A DNA stretch of 46,750 nt, taken from contig CAJPRR010000004.1 in NCBI GenBank assembly GCA_905373085.1, positions 1 through 46,750 of the forward strand. The letters run 5' to 3'. This document shows positions 32,527-39,693 of this stretch, one piece after another. The position numbers and the translations under genes were made by a program. The stretch is from an uncultured Selenomonas sp. (GTDB lineage: Bacteria > Bacillota > Negativicutes > Selenomonadales > Selenomonadaceae). Position 1 is the first letter of the stretch, and each line of letters starts with the position of its first letter. The notes beneath the pieces are model-generated. The model saw only the letters and a program-made list of their open reading frames with translations. It searched no databases and was not told the origin of the DNA.

Positions 32527-32616
32527 GGAATACACGCACAAACGTCCATTTTGCGGACATTGCGCACCGCTCGCAAAACCGCCCCCGTGGAAGGCGGAAT
32601 ATGATTTGCAGTGAAC

Positions 32617-32657
32617 GAGGGCTGTGCATAAGTCGAATCGGGCTTATGCACAGCTCC
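32617..32657 (+). repeat. Dispersed hairpin repeat, copy B
   Basis: Left arm GAGGGCTGTGCATAAGTC is identical over 18 bases to 5838-5855. It pairs with GGCTTATGCACAGC after a short loop. It lies 18 bp before the RNase M5 start and only CCTTT follows, so termination would be weak. The two copies are in the same position relative to the next gene. Confidence 0.6.
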
Positions 32658-32675
32658 TTTGCGGAAGGGAAAGAT

Positions 32676-33347
32676 ATGCTGAAAGAAGTTCTTGTGGTGG
32701 AAGGAAAGATGGACGTCGTCGCCGTCCGCAAGGCGCTCGACGCCGACTGCATCGTGACGGGCGGCTTCTCGCTGGGCAGGCGTGCGCTCGCCGACATCGA
32801 GGCTGCGTACAAAAGGCGCGGCATCATCATCCTCACCGATCCGGATTCTGCGGGCGAGCGCATACGGCGTTTCCTCGCGAAGAGATTCCCCGAGGCGGGT
32901 CATGCCTTCATCCCGAAGGAGGAGGCGACGGCGCATGACGACATCGGCGTCGAGCAAGCCTCGCCCGAATCGATCCGCCGCGCACTCGCCAAGGTGCGCA
33001 CATGTACGATCGCACCGCGCGAAGTCTTTACGAGCTGCGATTTGCTGCTTGCAGGGCTGTCGGGCGGCGAGGATGCAAGCCGACGACGCGCACGGCTCGG
33101 CGAACGGCTCGGCATCGGCTGGGCGAACGCACGCACCTTTTGCAAGCGGCTCAACAGCTACGGCGTGACGCGCGAGGAGTTCGAAGCAGCGCTGATGGCA
33201 TTGGAGGATGACGCTGAGGCGGCTGCCGTGCAGAACGCAGAGAGCGGCGCTGAGGCGGCTGCCGTGCGAAAGGTGGCGAGCGGCGCTGAGGCGGTTGCCG
33301 TGCAAAGCAGTGCGCCAAAAGCCCCTGCGAAAGGAGGCGGACTATGA
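32676..33347 (+). CDS. rnmV: Ribonuclease M5
   Basis: A 223-residue TOPRIM-type nuclease that trims precursor 5S rRNA in Firmicutes. VVEGKMDVVAVRKAL carries the conserved Glu of TOPRIM, and ILTDPDSAGERIRR the DxD. The usual helical C-terminal region follows to about residue 180. The last 40 residues are a tandem repeat of three 12-residue units (AEAAAVQ-type), not part of the normal enzyme. The frame is open further upstream but ATG 32676 matches the family start, with GGAAGGGA before it. It overlaps rsmA by 4 bp, the classical rnmV-rsmA order. Confidence 0.9.
   Translation: MLKEVLVVEGKMDVVAVRKALDADCIVTGGFSLGRRALADIEAAYKRRGIIILTDPDSAGERIRRFLAKRFPEAGHAFIPKEEATAHDDIGVEQASPESIRRALAKVRTCTIAPREVFTSCDLLLAGLSGGEDASRRRARLGERLGIGWANARTFCKRLNSYGVTREEFEAALMALEDDAEAAAVQNAESGAEAAAVRKVASGAEAVAVQSSAPKAPAKGGGL
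33213..33320 (+). repeat. 36-bp tandem repeat (3 units) in the rnmV tail
   Basis: Units start at 33213, 33249 and 33285 with the shared core GCTGAGGCGG(C/T)TGCCGTGC. Each encodes 12 residues (AEAAAVQ or AEAVAVQ then variable). The length is a multiple of three, so copy number can change without breaking the frame. Confidence 0.8.
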
Positions 33348-34210
33348 TCGCCCCCGAGATCGCCAGCCCCGCTGTCACGCGCCACATCCTGAAGGCCTTC
33401 GGCCTTCGCGCCTCGAAGCGGCTCGGGCAGAACTTCCTCGTCGACGGCTCTGTCGTCAAGGACATCGTGGCGGCGGCGGAAATTGAAGAGGGCGATCGCG
33501 TCTTGGAGATCGGCCCGGGCATCGGCACGCTGACGCAGGGGCTTCTCGAAGCCGGTGCGCACGTCACCGCCGTCGAGCTGGACAAGAAGCTGCCCGCCGT
33601 CCTCGCCGAGACGCTCGCCGCCTATGCTCATCTGTGCATCGTGCCCGGCGACATCCTGAAGACGGACATTCACGCCCTCATGGAAAATCAGCCGTTCAAG
33701 GTCGCGGCGAATCTGCCCTACTACATCACGACGCCGATTCTCCTCGCGCTCTTGGAGCAGCATCTTCCCATCACGCACATCGTGACCATGGTGCAGAAGG
33801 AAGTGGCGGAGCGCATGATCGCCGCGCCCGGCTCGAAGATCTACGGTACGCTCTCCGTCGCCGTGCAGTACCATACGGAGCCGCGCATCGTGCGCGAGGT
33901 CGCGCCGCGCTCCTTCATCCCCGCGCCCGAGGTCGCCTCTGCCGTCATCGCGTGCAGGAGGCGCGAGAAGCCGCCCGTAGACGTGACCGACGAGCGCATG
34001 TTCTTCCGCGTCGCGCGCGCCTCCTTCGGGCAGAGACGCAAGACGCTCGCCAATGCGCTCCTCGGCACGGGAGCGTCGAAGGAGATTGTGCGCCTTGCGC
34101 TGGACGCGGCCGCGATCGACGCGAAGAGGCGCGGCGAGACGCTGAGTCTCGCCGAGTTCGCACGCCTTGCCGACGCCTTTTCCGCCATGCAAACGGAGGG
34201 AGAACGATGA
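33344..34210 (+). CDS. rsmA: 16S rRNA dimethyltransferase (KsgA)
   Basis: A 288-residue enzyme that dimethylates two adjacent adenines near the 3' end of 16S rRNA using S-adenosylmethionine. The SAM-binding motif is VLEIGPGIGTLTQ, and the catalytic NLPY is in ANLPYYITTPIL. FGQRRKTLANAL is the C-terminal family motif. Length and sequence match KsgA. ATG overlaps the rnmV stop (ATGA) behind AAAGGAGG, and its own stop overlaps the next start in the same way. Confidence 0.95.
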   Translation: MIAPEIASPAVTRHILKAFGLRASKRLGQNFLVDGSVVKDIVAAAEIEEGDRVLEIGPGIGTLTQGLLEAGAHVTAVELDKKLPAVLAETLAAYAHLCIVPGDILKTDIHALMENQPFKVAANLPYYITTPILLALLEQHLPITHIVTMVQKEVAERMIAAPGSKIYGTLSVAVQYHTEPRIVREVAPRSFIPAPEVASAVIACRRREKPPVDVTDERMFFRVARASFGQRRKTLANALLGTGASKEIVRLALDAAAIDAKRRGETLSLAEFARLADAFSAMQTEGER

Positions 34211-34983
34211 TATTCGACAGCCACATGCACACGGAAGTTTCCGCCGACTCCGCGATGAAGGCGGCTGACGCGCTCGAAAGAGCTGCAAAGCTCGGCGTCG
34301 GCGCGGTATTCACCGAACACGAGGACATGGACTTTCCGGGCGAGAAGGACTTCACTTTTTCGCCCGAAGACTACTGGAAGAAGTACGAGGCGCTCCGCGG
34401 CGAGGGAGAACGGCTTCGGCTCGGCGTCGAACTCGGCATGCAGGAAGGGCTTGCCGAGAAGAACCGCGCCTTCGTTAAGAAAGCGCCCTTCGATCAGGTC
34501 ATAGGCTCGATTCATACGCTCCTGGGATTCGACCTCTACTATGAGACTCTCTACGAGGGGCGCGAAAAGGACGAGGTCTACCGCCTCTACCTCAGGGCGA
34601 TGGCAAGCTGCGTGCGCTCGCACGGCGCCTTCATCGACATCCTCGCGCACATCGACTACATCGCACGCTACGCCGCCTACCGCGATGCGGAACTGACGTA
34701 TGCGGTCTACGGCGAAGAAATCGACGAAGTGCTCGCAGCGCTCATCGAGACGGACACCGTGCTTGAGCTGAACACGCGCCGCTTCGACGCGCCGCAGGGC
34801 AAAGCATCGCTCGTGCCGATCTTCCGCCGTTACCGCGAGCTGGGCGGACGCGAGGTCACCCTCGGCTCGGACGCGCACGACGCCTGTGCCGTCGCTTTCG
34901 CCTTTTGCGAGGCGCAAGATCTGGCGGAGAGCCTAGGACTTCGCATCGTAACTTTTTTTGACCGCAGGAAGGAATATTGCTGA
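34207..34983 (+). CDS. PHP-domain phosphatase (histidinol-phosphatase-like)
   Basis: A 258-residue PHP-fold phosphoesterase resembling histidinol phosphatase HisK/HisJ. Metal-ligand motifs are FDSHMHTEVS at the start, FTEHEDMD, then VIGSIHTLLGFD, DILAHIDYI and LGSDAH near the end. No other histidine genes are near, so the substrate could be another phosphate ester; both are possible. The start overlaps the rsmA stop by 4 bp, so it shares that transcript. No terminator was recognised immediately after it. Confidence 0.85.
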   Translation: MIFDSHMHTEVSADSAMKAADALERAAKLGVGAVFTEHEDMDFPGEKDFTFSPEDYWKKYEALRGEGERLRLGVELGMQEGLAEKNRAFVKKAPFDQVIGSIHTLLGFDLYYETLYEGREKDEVYRLYLRAMASCVRSHGAFIDILAHIDYIARYAAYRDAELTYAVYGEEIDEVLAALIETDTVLELNTRRFDAPQGKASLVPIFRRYRELGGREVTLGSDAHDACAVAFAFCEAQDLAESLGLRIVTFFDRRKEYC

Positions 34984-35011
34984 ACCTTAGCGAATTTTAA
35001 GAGGTGAGGCG

Positions 35012-35137
35012 ATGGAAGAAGCGGCCATACGCGCAGGCCTCGCTTCGCGGACATCGTGCGCTGTCCTTGAGGGAAAGAGCGGGTCGAACTTTCCGGACAG
35101 CAAGGAGCACGCAGGAAAGAGCTGCTGTCGTGAATGA
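35012..35137 (+). CDS. Possible small protein upstream of ahpC
   Basis: A 41-codon frame with a good ribosome-binding site (AAGAGGTGAGGCG before ATG). The product ends SCCRE, with two adjacent Cys. The frame also holds an inverted repeat (35060-35066 with 35095-35101, inner GGAAAG/CTTTCC), so the sequence may instead be a structured 3' end for the PHP gene or a leader. No known family. Confidence 0.25.
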   Translation: MEEAAIRAGLASRTSCAVLEGKSGSNFPDSKEHAGKSCCRE

Positions 35138-35157
35138 AAATTTATTTCAAAAAATCC

Positions 35158-35186
35158 TTGACAGCCGCCGTGTTCTGTGTTATTCT
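35158..35186 (+). promoter_or_regulatory. Promoter of ahpC
   Basis: TTGACA (35158-35163) and TATTCT (35181-35186), 17 bp apart, 48 bp before the ahpC start. A perfect -35 in an AT-rich stretch. Confidence 0.7.
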
Positions 35187-35202
35187 TTACTCAACCGCTA
35201 AC

Positions 35203-35217
35203 AGATAACTATTATTC
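35203..35217 (+). promoter_or_regulatory. Possible PerR/Fur-type operator before ahpC
   Basis: AGATAACTATTATTC is an imperfect 7-1-7 inverted repeat close to the Fur/PerR consensus TGATAATnATTATCA. It sits just after the -10 box, as a repressor site would. The site suggests peroxide-responsive control of ahpCF. Confidence 0.45.
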
Positions 35218-35234
35218 GCTAGGAGTGATTGAAG

Positions 35235-35798
35235 ATGTCGTTAATCAACAAGGAAATCGGAGATTTTTCTGTGCAGGCTTACCAGAACGAGGCGTTCCGC
35301 ACGGTGACGAAGGCGGACGTGCTCGGCAAGTGGAGCGTGTTCTTCTTTTATCCGGCAGACTTCACGTTCGTTTGCCCGACGGAGCTGGAAGACTTGGAGA
35401 ACAACTACGCGAAGTTCAAGGAAGCGGGCTGCGAGGTCTACTCCGTCTCGTGCGACACGCACTTCGTGCACAAGGCATGGCATGACCATTCCGAGCGCAT
35501 CAAGAAGATCACCTACCCGATGCTCGCCGATCCGACGCATGTCCTCGCACGCGATTTCGACGTGCTCATCGAGGACGCCGGCCTTTCCGAGCGCGGCACG
35601 TTCATCGTGAATCCCGAGGGCAAGATCGTCGCCTACGAGGTGAACGCGGGCAACGTCGGCCGCAACGCCGACGAGCTTCTGCGAAAGCTTCAGGCCTGCA
35701 AGTTCGTCGCAGAGCACGGCGACGAGGTTTGCCCGGCGAAGTGGCAGCCGGGCGCCAAGACGCTGAAGCCGACGCTCGACCTCGTGGGAGCGCTCTGA
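35235..35798 (+). CDS. ahpC: Peroxiredoxin AhpC (alkyl hydroperoxide reductase, small subunit)
   Basis: A 187-residue typical 2-Cys peroxiredoxin that reduces H2O2 and organic peroxides in the cytoplasm. Peroxidatic C47 is in TFVCPTE, resolving C166 in DEVCPAKW, and the YF-less C-terminus reads TLKPTLDLVGAL. Length matches AhpC. The start ATG 35235 lies behind AGGAG; TTG at 35229 in the same frame is less likely. One base separates it from ahpF, which supplies its electrons, so the two form one operon. Confidence 0.95.
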   Translation: MSLINKEIGDFSVQAYQNEAFRTVTKADVLGKWSVFFFYPADFTFVCPTELEDLENNYAKFKEAGCEVYSVSCDTHFVHKAWHDHSERIKKITYPMLADPTHVLARDFDVLIEDAGLSERGTFIVNPEGKIVAYEVNAGNVGRNADELLRKLQACKFVAEHGDEVCPAKWQPGAKTLKPTLDLVGAL

Positions 35799-35799
35799 G

Positions 35800-37452
35800 A
35801 TGGCGGCGGAGAAAAACGAGCTTTATGATGCAGTAGTGATCGGCGGCGGCCCTGCGGGGCTGACCGCCGCGCTTTACTTGGCAAGAGCCTGCTGCCGTGT
35901 GCTCGTGGTGGAAAAGGAAAAATTCGGCGGTCAGATCGCCCTGACGGCGGAGGTCGTGAACTATCCGGGCAGCGAGCCTACGAGCGGCGCCGACCTCACG
36001 GCGAAGATGCACCGTCAGGCGGAGGGGTTCGGCGCGGAGTTCCTGCTCGCCGAGGTCGCCTCGCTCGAAAAGAAGGGCGACACTTGGCATGTGCATACGA
36101 GCCGCGGCGACTATGAGACGTTCACCGTACTGCTCGCGACGGGCGCACATCCGCGCCAGATCGGCTTCGTGGGCGAGAAGGAATTTCGCGGGCATGGCGT
36201 CGCCTACTGTGCGACGTGCGACGGCGAATTCTTCACGGGCAAGGACGTCTTCGTCATCGGCGGCGGCTTTGCGGCTGCGGAGGAGAGCGTCTTCCTCACG
36301 AAGTATGCGAAGCATGTGACGATCCTCGTGCGCGAGGAGGACTTCACATGCGCTCCGGCGACGGCGCAGCCCGCACGCGACAACGAAAAGATTTCGATTC
36401 ATTTTCAGACGGAAGTCGAGTCGGTCGAGGGCGACGCCCTGCCGCGCAAGCTCACATGGAAGAACCTCGCCACGGGCGAGCGCACGGTGTTCACACCCGA
36501 AGGCGGAGACTCCTTCGGGGTGTTCGTGTTTGCGGGCTATCTGCCGTCGACCGACCTCGTCAAGGGAATGGCGGAGCTTGACGAGCACGGCTACATCGTG
36601 ACCGACCGCCAGCAAAGGACGACGGTCGAAGGACTCTATGCGGCGGGCGACGTCTGCATCAAGCCTCTGCGCCAGGTCGTGACGGCGACGGGCGACGGCG
36701 CTCTCGCCGCGACCGAGATGGAAAAGTACGCGATGAAGATGGAGGAAAAGACGGGCAGGAAGGCGCACCGCAAGGTGTGCCGCGCCGTGCAGCATACGGC
36801 GAAGGACACGGGGAAGGGCGAGACGGCGCCCTCGACGAGCGGCCCCTTCACGGCGGACATGAAGAAGCAACTCGCAACGGTGTTCGAGCGCATGGAGCGT
36901 CCGCTGCGTCTGGAGGTTTCCCTGAGCGACGACCCGCGCTCCAGCGAGCTTCTCGACTTCATGACGCAGCTTGCGGCGATGACGGACAAGCTGTCCGTCG
37001 AGATCACGGGCGGCACGGGCGTGCCGAACGTGCGCCTCTACAATGCAGACGGCAGCTGGGCGGGACTCGCCTTCCACGGCATCCCCGGCGGACACGAGTT
37101 CACGAGCTTTGTGCTCGGCCTCTACAACGCTTCGAGCGCCGGGCAGAAGGTCGCCGACGAGGATCTCGCACGCATCGAGAAGATCAAGGACGATCACCAT
37201 ATCACCATCATGGTCAGCCTCTCGTGCACGATGTGCCCCGAGCTTGTCACGAGCGCCCAGCGCATCGCGACGCTCAACCCGCATGTCAAGACGGACGTCT
37301 ACGACTTGAGCCTCTTCCCCGAGATCAAGGAACAGTACAACATCATGAGCGTGCCGTGCTTCTTCATCGACGACGACGCGAAGTTCTACTTCGGCAAGAA
37401 GAACATCTCGCAGATCCTCGACCTGATCGAACAGGAAGAAGCGAACGCATGA
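35800..37452 (+). CDS. ahpF: AhpF-like NADH:disulfide reductase with inverted domain order
   Basis: A 550-residue flavoprotein that passes electrons from NAD(P)H to AhpC. Residues 1-320 are a thioredoxin-reductase domain: FAD motif GGGPAG (15-20), active site CATC (C137, C140) and NAD motif GGGFAAAE. Residues about 350-550 are a tandem thioredoxin-fold domain with CTMC (C476, C479) and a VPC-F motif. In the E. coli AhpF the thioredoxin-fold part comes first; here it is last. ATG 35800 is 1 bp after the ahpC stop. Confidence 0.9.
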   Translation: MAAEKNELYDAVVIGGGPAGLTAALYLARACCRVLVVEKEKFGGQIALTAEVVNYPGSEPTSGADLTAKMHRQAEGFGAEFLLAEVASLEKKGDTWHVHTSRGDYETFTVLLATGAHPRQIGFVGEKEFRGHGVAYCATCDGEFFTGKDVFVIGGGFAAAEESVFLTKYAKHVTILVREEDFTCAPATAQPARDNEKISIHFQTEVESVEGDALPRKLTWKNLATGERTVFTPEGGDSFGVFVFAGYLPSTDLVKGMAELDEHGYIVTDRQQRTTVEGLYAAGDVCIKPLRQVVTATGDGALAATEMEKYAMKMEEKTGRKAHRKVCRAVQHTAKDTGKGETAPSTSGPFTADMKKQLATVFERMERPLRLEVSLSDDPRSSELLDFMTQLAAMTDKLSVEITGGTGVPNVRLYNADGSWAGLAFHGIPGGHEFTSFVLGLYNASSAGQKVADEDLARIEKIKDDHHITIMVSLSCTMCPELVTSAQRIATLNPHVKTDVYDLSLFPEIKEQYNIMSVPCFFIDDDAKFYFGKKNISQILDLIEQEEANA

Positions 37453-37453
37453 A

Positions 37454-37483
37454 TTGACAAAGTGTTTGAAGCTTTGCTATAAT
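37454..37483 (+). promoter_or_regulatory. Promoter of the type III toxin-antitoxin locus
   Basis: TTGACA (37454-37459) and TATAAT (37478-37483), both perfect, 18 bp apart. It starts only 1 bp after the ahpF stop and reads into the antitoxin repeats at 37500. Confidence 0.85.
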
Positions 37484-37499
37484 GAGCGTAGAAAGTATC

Positions 37500-37587
37500 C
37501 CGCTGACCGATATGCGGTATATAAATGGTCGGGTTGCAAGTGGACCGCTGACCGATATGCGGTATATAAATGGTCGGGTTGCAAGTG
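37500..37587 (+). ncRNA. Type III antitoxin RNA (two tandem repeats)
   Basis: Two identical 43-nt units at 37500-37542 and 37545-37587 with a 2-base spacer, so the period is 45. Each contains CGATATGCGG and a GGTCGGGTTGCAAG core. They lie between a strong promoter and a terminator, upstream of a ToxN/CptN-like toxin gene. In type III systems the transcript is cut by the toxin into repeat units that fold into pseudoknots and inhibit the toxin. Confidence 0.8.
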
Positions 37588-37589
37588 AA

Positions 37590-37620
37590 CCCTCCGCATT
37601 ATGCGGAGGGTCATTTCTTT
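37590..37620 (+). terminator. Internal terminator between antitoxin repeats and toxin gene
   Basis: Stem CCCTCCGC/GCGGAGGG with a 5-nt loop, followed by the T-rich TCATTTCTTT. Such an attenuating terminator is standard in type III toxin-antitoxin loci and keeps toxin low relative to RNA antitoxin. Confidence 0.8.
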
Positions 37621-37631
37621 GAGGTGATAGG

Positions 37632-38108
37632 ATGAAAGCAAGTGGGTTTTATATCATTAAAGAGCAATTTTTCACGGATATGTCAGATCCCTTTCTGAAA
37701 GGAAATAAGCAGGGAAACCGTCCTCATTACTATTGCTTTCAAGATGAACGAGAGGGCATCTATTGGATGATTCCTTTATCCAGCAAAGTGGAAAAATTCC
37801 AACGCATCATTCATAAAAAACATCAACAGGGAAAACCGTGTGATACTCTTCATATCCTTAAATTGGATGATTCCCATGAAAGTGTCTTCCTGTTACAGGA
37901 TATGTTTCCTGTTGATGATTCATATATCGAGCGAAAGTATACGATTGCTGGAAATCATCTCATGCTTACCAGTGAACATGAAATCAAAATATTGGAGAAA
38001 AAAGCGCGTAAAGTATTGAAACTCATACGACATGGCGTGAAGTTTTTGCCTACACAGCCGGATGTCATGCGAATTTATCATATATTGTGTGAGAAGGCAC
38101 AACGATGA
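37632..38108 (+). CDS. Type III toxin, ToxN/AbiQ (CptN-like) endoribonuclease
   Basis: A 158-residue basic protein of the ToxN/AbiQ toxin family, endoribonucleases held inactive by repeat RNA. Family features are the SGFYIIKEQFFTDM start, FLKGNKQGNRPHYYCF with conserved Lys-Arg-Pro, IYWMIPLSSKVEKF, and a Lys/Arg-rich C-terminal helix region. The gene and its leader are strongly AT-rich compared with its GC-rich neighbours, a sign of horizontal transfer. ATG 37632 follows GAGGTGAT. These systems defend against phage and stabilise mobile DNA. Confidence 0.85.
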   Translation: MKASGFYIIKEQFFTDMSDPFLKGNKQGNRPHYYCFQDEREGIYWMIPLSSKVEKFQRIIHKKHQQGKPCDTLHILKLDDSHESVFLLQDMFPVDDSYIERKYTIAGNHLMLTSEHEIKILEKKARKVLKLIRHGVKFLPTQPDVMRIYHILCEKAQR

Positions 38109-38142
38109 TATACTCGCTATACTGGAAGTCGTTACGCATAAG

Positions 38143-38187
38143 AAAGCCGCAGCCGACGCAAAAATGCGTGGACTGCGGCTTCTTTTT
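38143..38187. terminator. Bidirectional terminator between toxin gene and GH32-like gene
   Basis: Stem AAGCCGCAG with CTGCGGCTT enclosing an inner GACGCA/TGCGT stem, followed by CTTTTT on the + strand and a TTTCTT run on the - strand. Confidence 0.8.
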
Positions 38188-38196
38188 GCCCATTTC

Positions 38197-39678
38197 CTAA
38201 AACCTGTACTTTCTCTTCTGCTGCTTGAGCTCGCCGTAACGCAGTCGGTCGAGGTCCCAGATCGAGCCCATGACCTTTTCCATCGGGGCGTCGGCCTCGA
38301 TGGAGAAGACAGGCGCGACGTCTTCTTCGGGGAAGACGAGAAAGGAGGCGACTTCCTCGCCGTTCTGGAAGAAGATCTCGACGGCTGTGCGGTCGATGAA
38401 GATGTTCATGACGAGCGAGTGGTAGGTGTAGAGCTTGAAGCTCCGCACGCCGCGGCCGCCGAGCTTCATGCCCTCGCGGTTGATTTCGACGACGTCCGTC
38501 TCGCGGTTGTAGCCAATCTTCACCTTTTCCCTGCCGTAGCGAAGCTCGATCTTGATGCGCTGGGCGACGCCCAGGACGATGTTCAAGAGGATCTCCGAGC
38601 AGTAGGCAAGTTCCGTTTTGAGGGACGGCACGGCGCGTCCCGAAAGCTCGCGCGCGCTTCTCGCCACGCGGAGCGCCTTGAGTTCGGGTGCGGGTCTTGA
38701 GAGGAGCTTGCCCTGTTTGAGCGTCAGGACGCGCGGCAGGGTCAAGGCATGCATCCAGCCGTGCTCTCCCGTTGGATAGTCCTCGTCCTTGTGCGGCATG
38801 CTCAGCCAGCCGAAGAGCAGCGCACGCCCCTCGTGCACGCCCACATGCGGCGCGAAGAAGTCGAAGCCGCGGTCAAGCTCGTGAAACTTGCCGTGCAGCA
38901 TCTCGCGTCCCGCAAGCGACAGATTCCCTACGATGTAGCCCGATTGGAAGAGGTTCTGCCAGTCGAACTCGCGATCAGAGAGGCCGCGCGGCGAGAAGAA
39001 GAGCACGTCGTGCTTGCCGAAGGAGAGGAGCGCCGGGCATTCCCAGACCTTGCCGAAGAAGCCGAGCTGCGTCTTCAGCTCGCCGGCAAAGTGGAACAGC
39101 CCTTTCTCCTCGCGATAGAGGAGGAGGCAGCCTCGCGCGTCTTCTGCGGGCGCCGCCTGTGCGCCGAGGAGCGCGTAGGCGTGGCTGCCGCGCACGAAGA
39201 AGTGCGGCCCTTGGAAGAGGTCGGTATAGCCTTCGGGCTGCTCCTTGATGAGCGTCATGTCCTTACGGATGACGCCTTCCTTTGTCATCGTGCCGAGGAT
39301 CTGGCGGTTTGCCCTTTTCCCGTTTTCCTCGCGCCTGCCCGTGTAGAGGACGCGCAGGTTGCCGCCGTTGATGAAGGCGCAGCCGGAGCCGCAGCCGCCC
39401 TTATCGTCGTCTCTCGTCGGCCACAGGACGAGCTTCGGATCGGTCCAGTAGATGAAGTCGCGCGTTTTGAATTCGACCCAGCCCTTGTTCTTGTCCTCGG
39501 TCGAAAAGGGATTCCACTGGCAGAAGAGATGGTACTCGCCCTGAAAGAAAACGAGTCCCTTCACACTGCCCGTGAAGCCGAACGGCAGCTCCAGATGAAA
39601 GCGGTTGCGCCAGCGGTGACCCGCATGGTGCAGCTCGTCCTTCAAGCGGGCGTCAAGTTCCTTCTTGTCGTATTCCAT
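38197..39678 (-). CDS. GH32-family (sucrose-6-phosphate hydrolase-like) protein lacking catalytic Asp residues
   Basis: A 493-residue protein with the GH32 five-blade propeller and C-terminal beta-sandwich. Kept motifs are GEYHLFCQWNPF, VLYTG, PEGYT, VWECP (acid/base E213) and HELDRGFDFFAPH. But NDPNG, holding the nucleophile Asp, reads TGSVKG (S38), and RDP, the transition-state Asp, reads QGP (156-158). Two of three catalytic acids are thus missing, so normal beta-fructosidase activity is unlikely; a sugar-binding or otherwise altered role is possible. It starts 15 bp after dnaB in the same direction, behind AGGAGG, an odd place for a sugar gene. No transporter or kinase for sucrose is near. 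Confidence 0.82.
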   Translation of the reverse strand: MEYDKKELDARLKDELHHAGHRWRNRFHLELPFGFTGSVKGLVFFQGEYHLFCQWNPFSTEDKNKGWVEFKTRDFIYWTDPKLVLWPTRDDDKGGCGSGCAFINGGNLRVLYTGRREENGKRANRQILGTMTKEGVIRKDMTLIKEQPEGYTDLFQGPHFFVRGSHAYALLGAQAAPAEDARGCLLLYREEKGLFHFAGELKTQLGFFGKVWECPALLSFGKHDVLFFSPRGLSDREFDWQNLFQSGYIVGNLSLAGREMLHGKFHELDRGFDFFAPHVGVHEGRALLFGWLSMPHKDEDYPTGEHGWMHALTLPRVLTLKQGKLLSRPAPELKALRVARSARELSGRAVPSLKTELAYCSEILLNIVLGVAQRIKIELRYGREKVKIGYNRETDVVEINREGMKLGGRGVRSFKLYTYHSLVMNIFIDRTAVEIFFQNGEEVASFLVFPEEDVAPVFSIEADAPMEKVMGSIWDLDRLRYGELKQQKRKYRF

Positions 39679-39693
39679 CGTTGCCTCCTAGGT

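Noticed and set aside
35060..35101. Inverted repeat as terminator of the rnmV-rsmA-PHP operon
   Set aside because: The stem is bulged and no T run follows, so I do not call it a terminator.
37500..37587. Two direct repeats as a minimal CRISPR array
   Set aside because: The spacer is only 2 bases, no cas genes are near, and the promoter-repeats-terminator-toxin layout fits a type III toxin-antitoxin locus.
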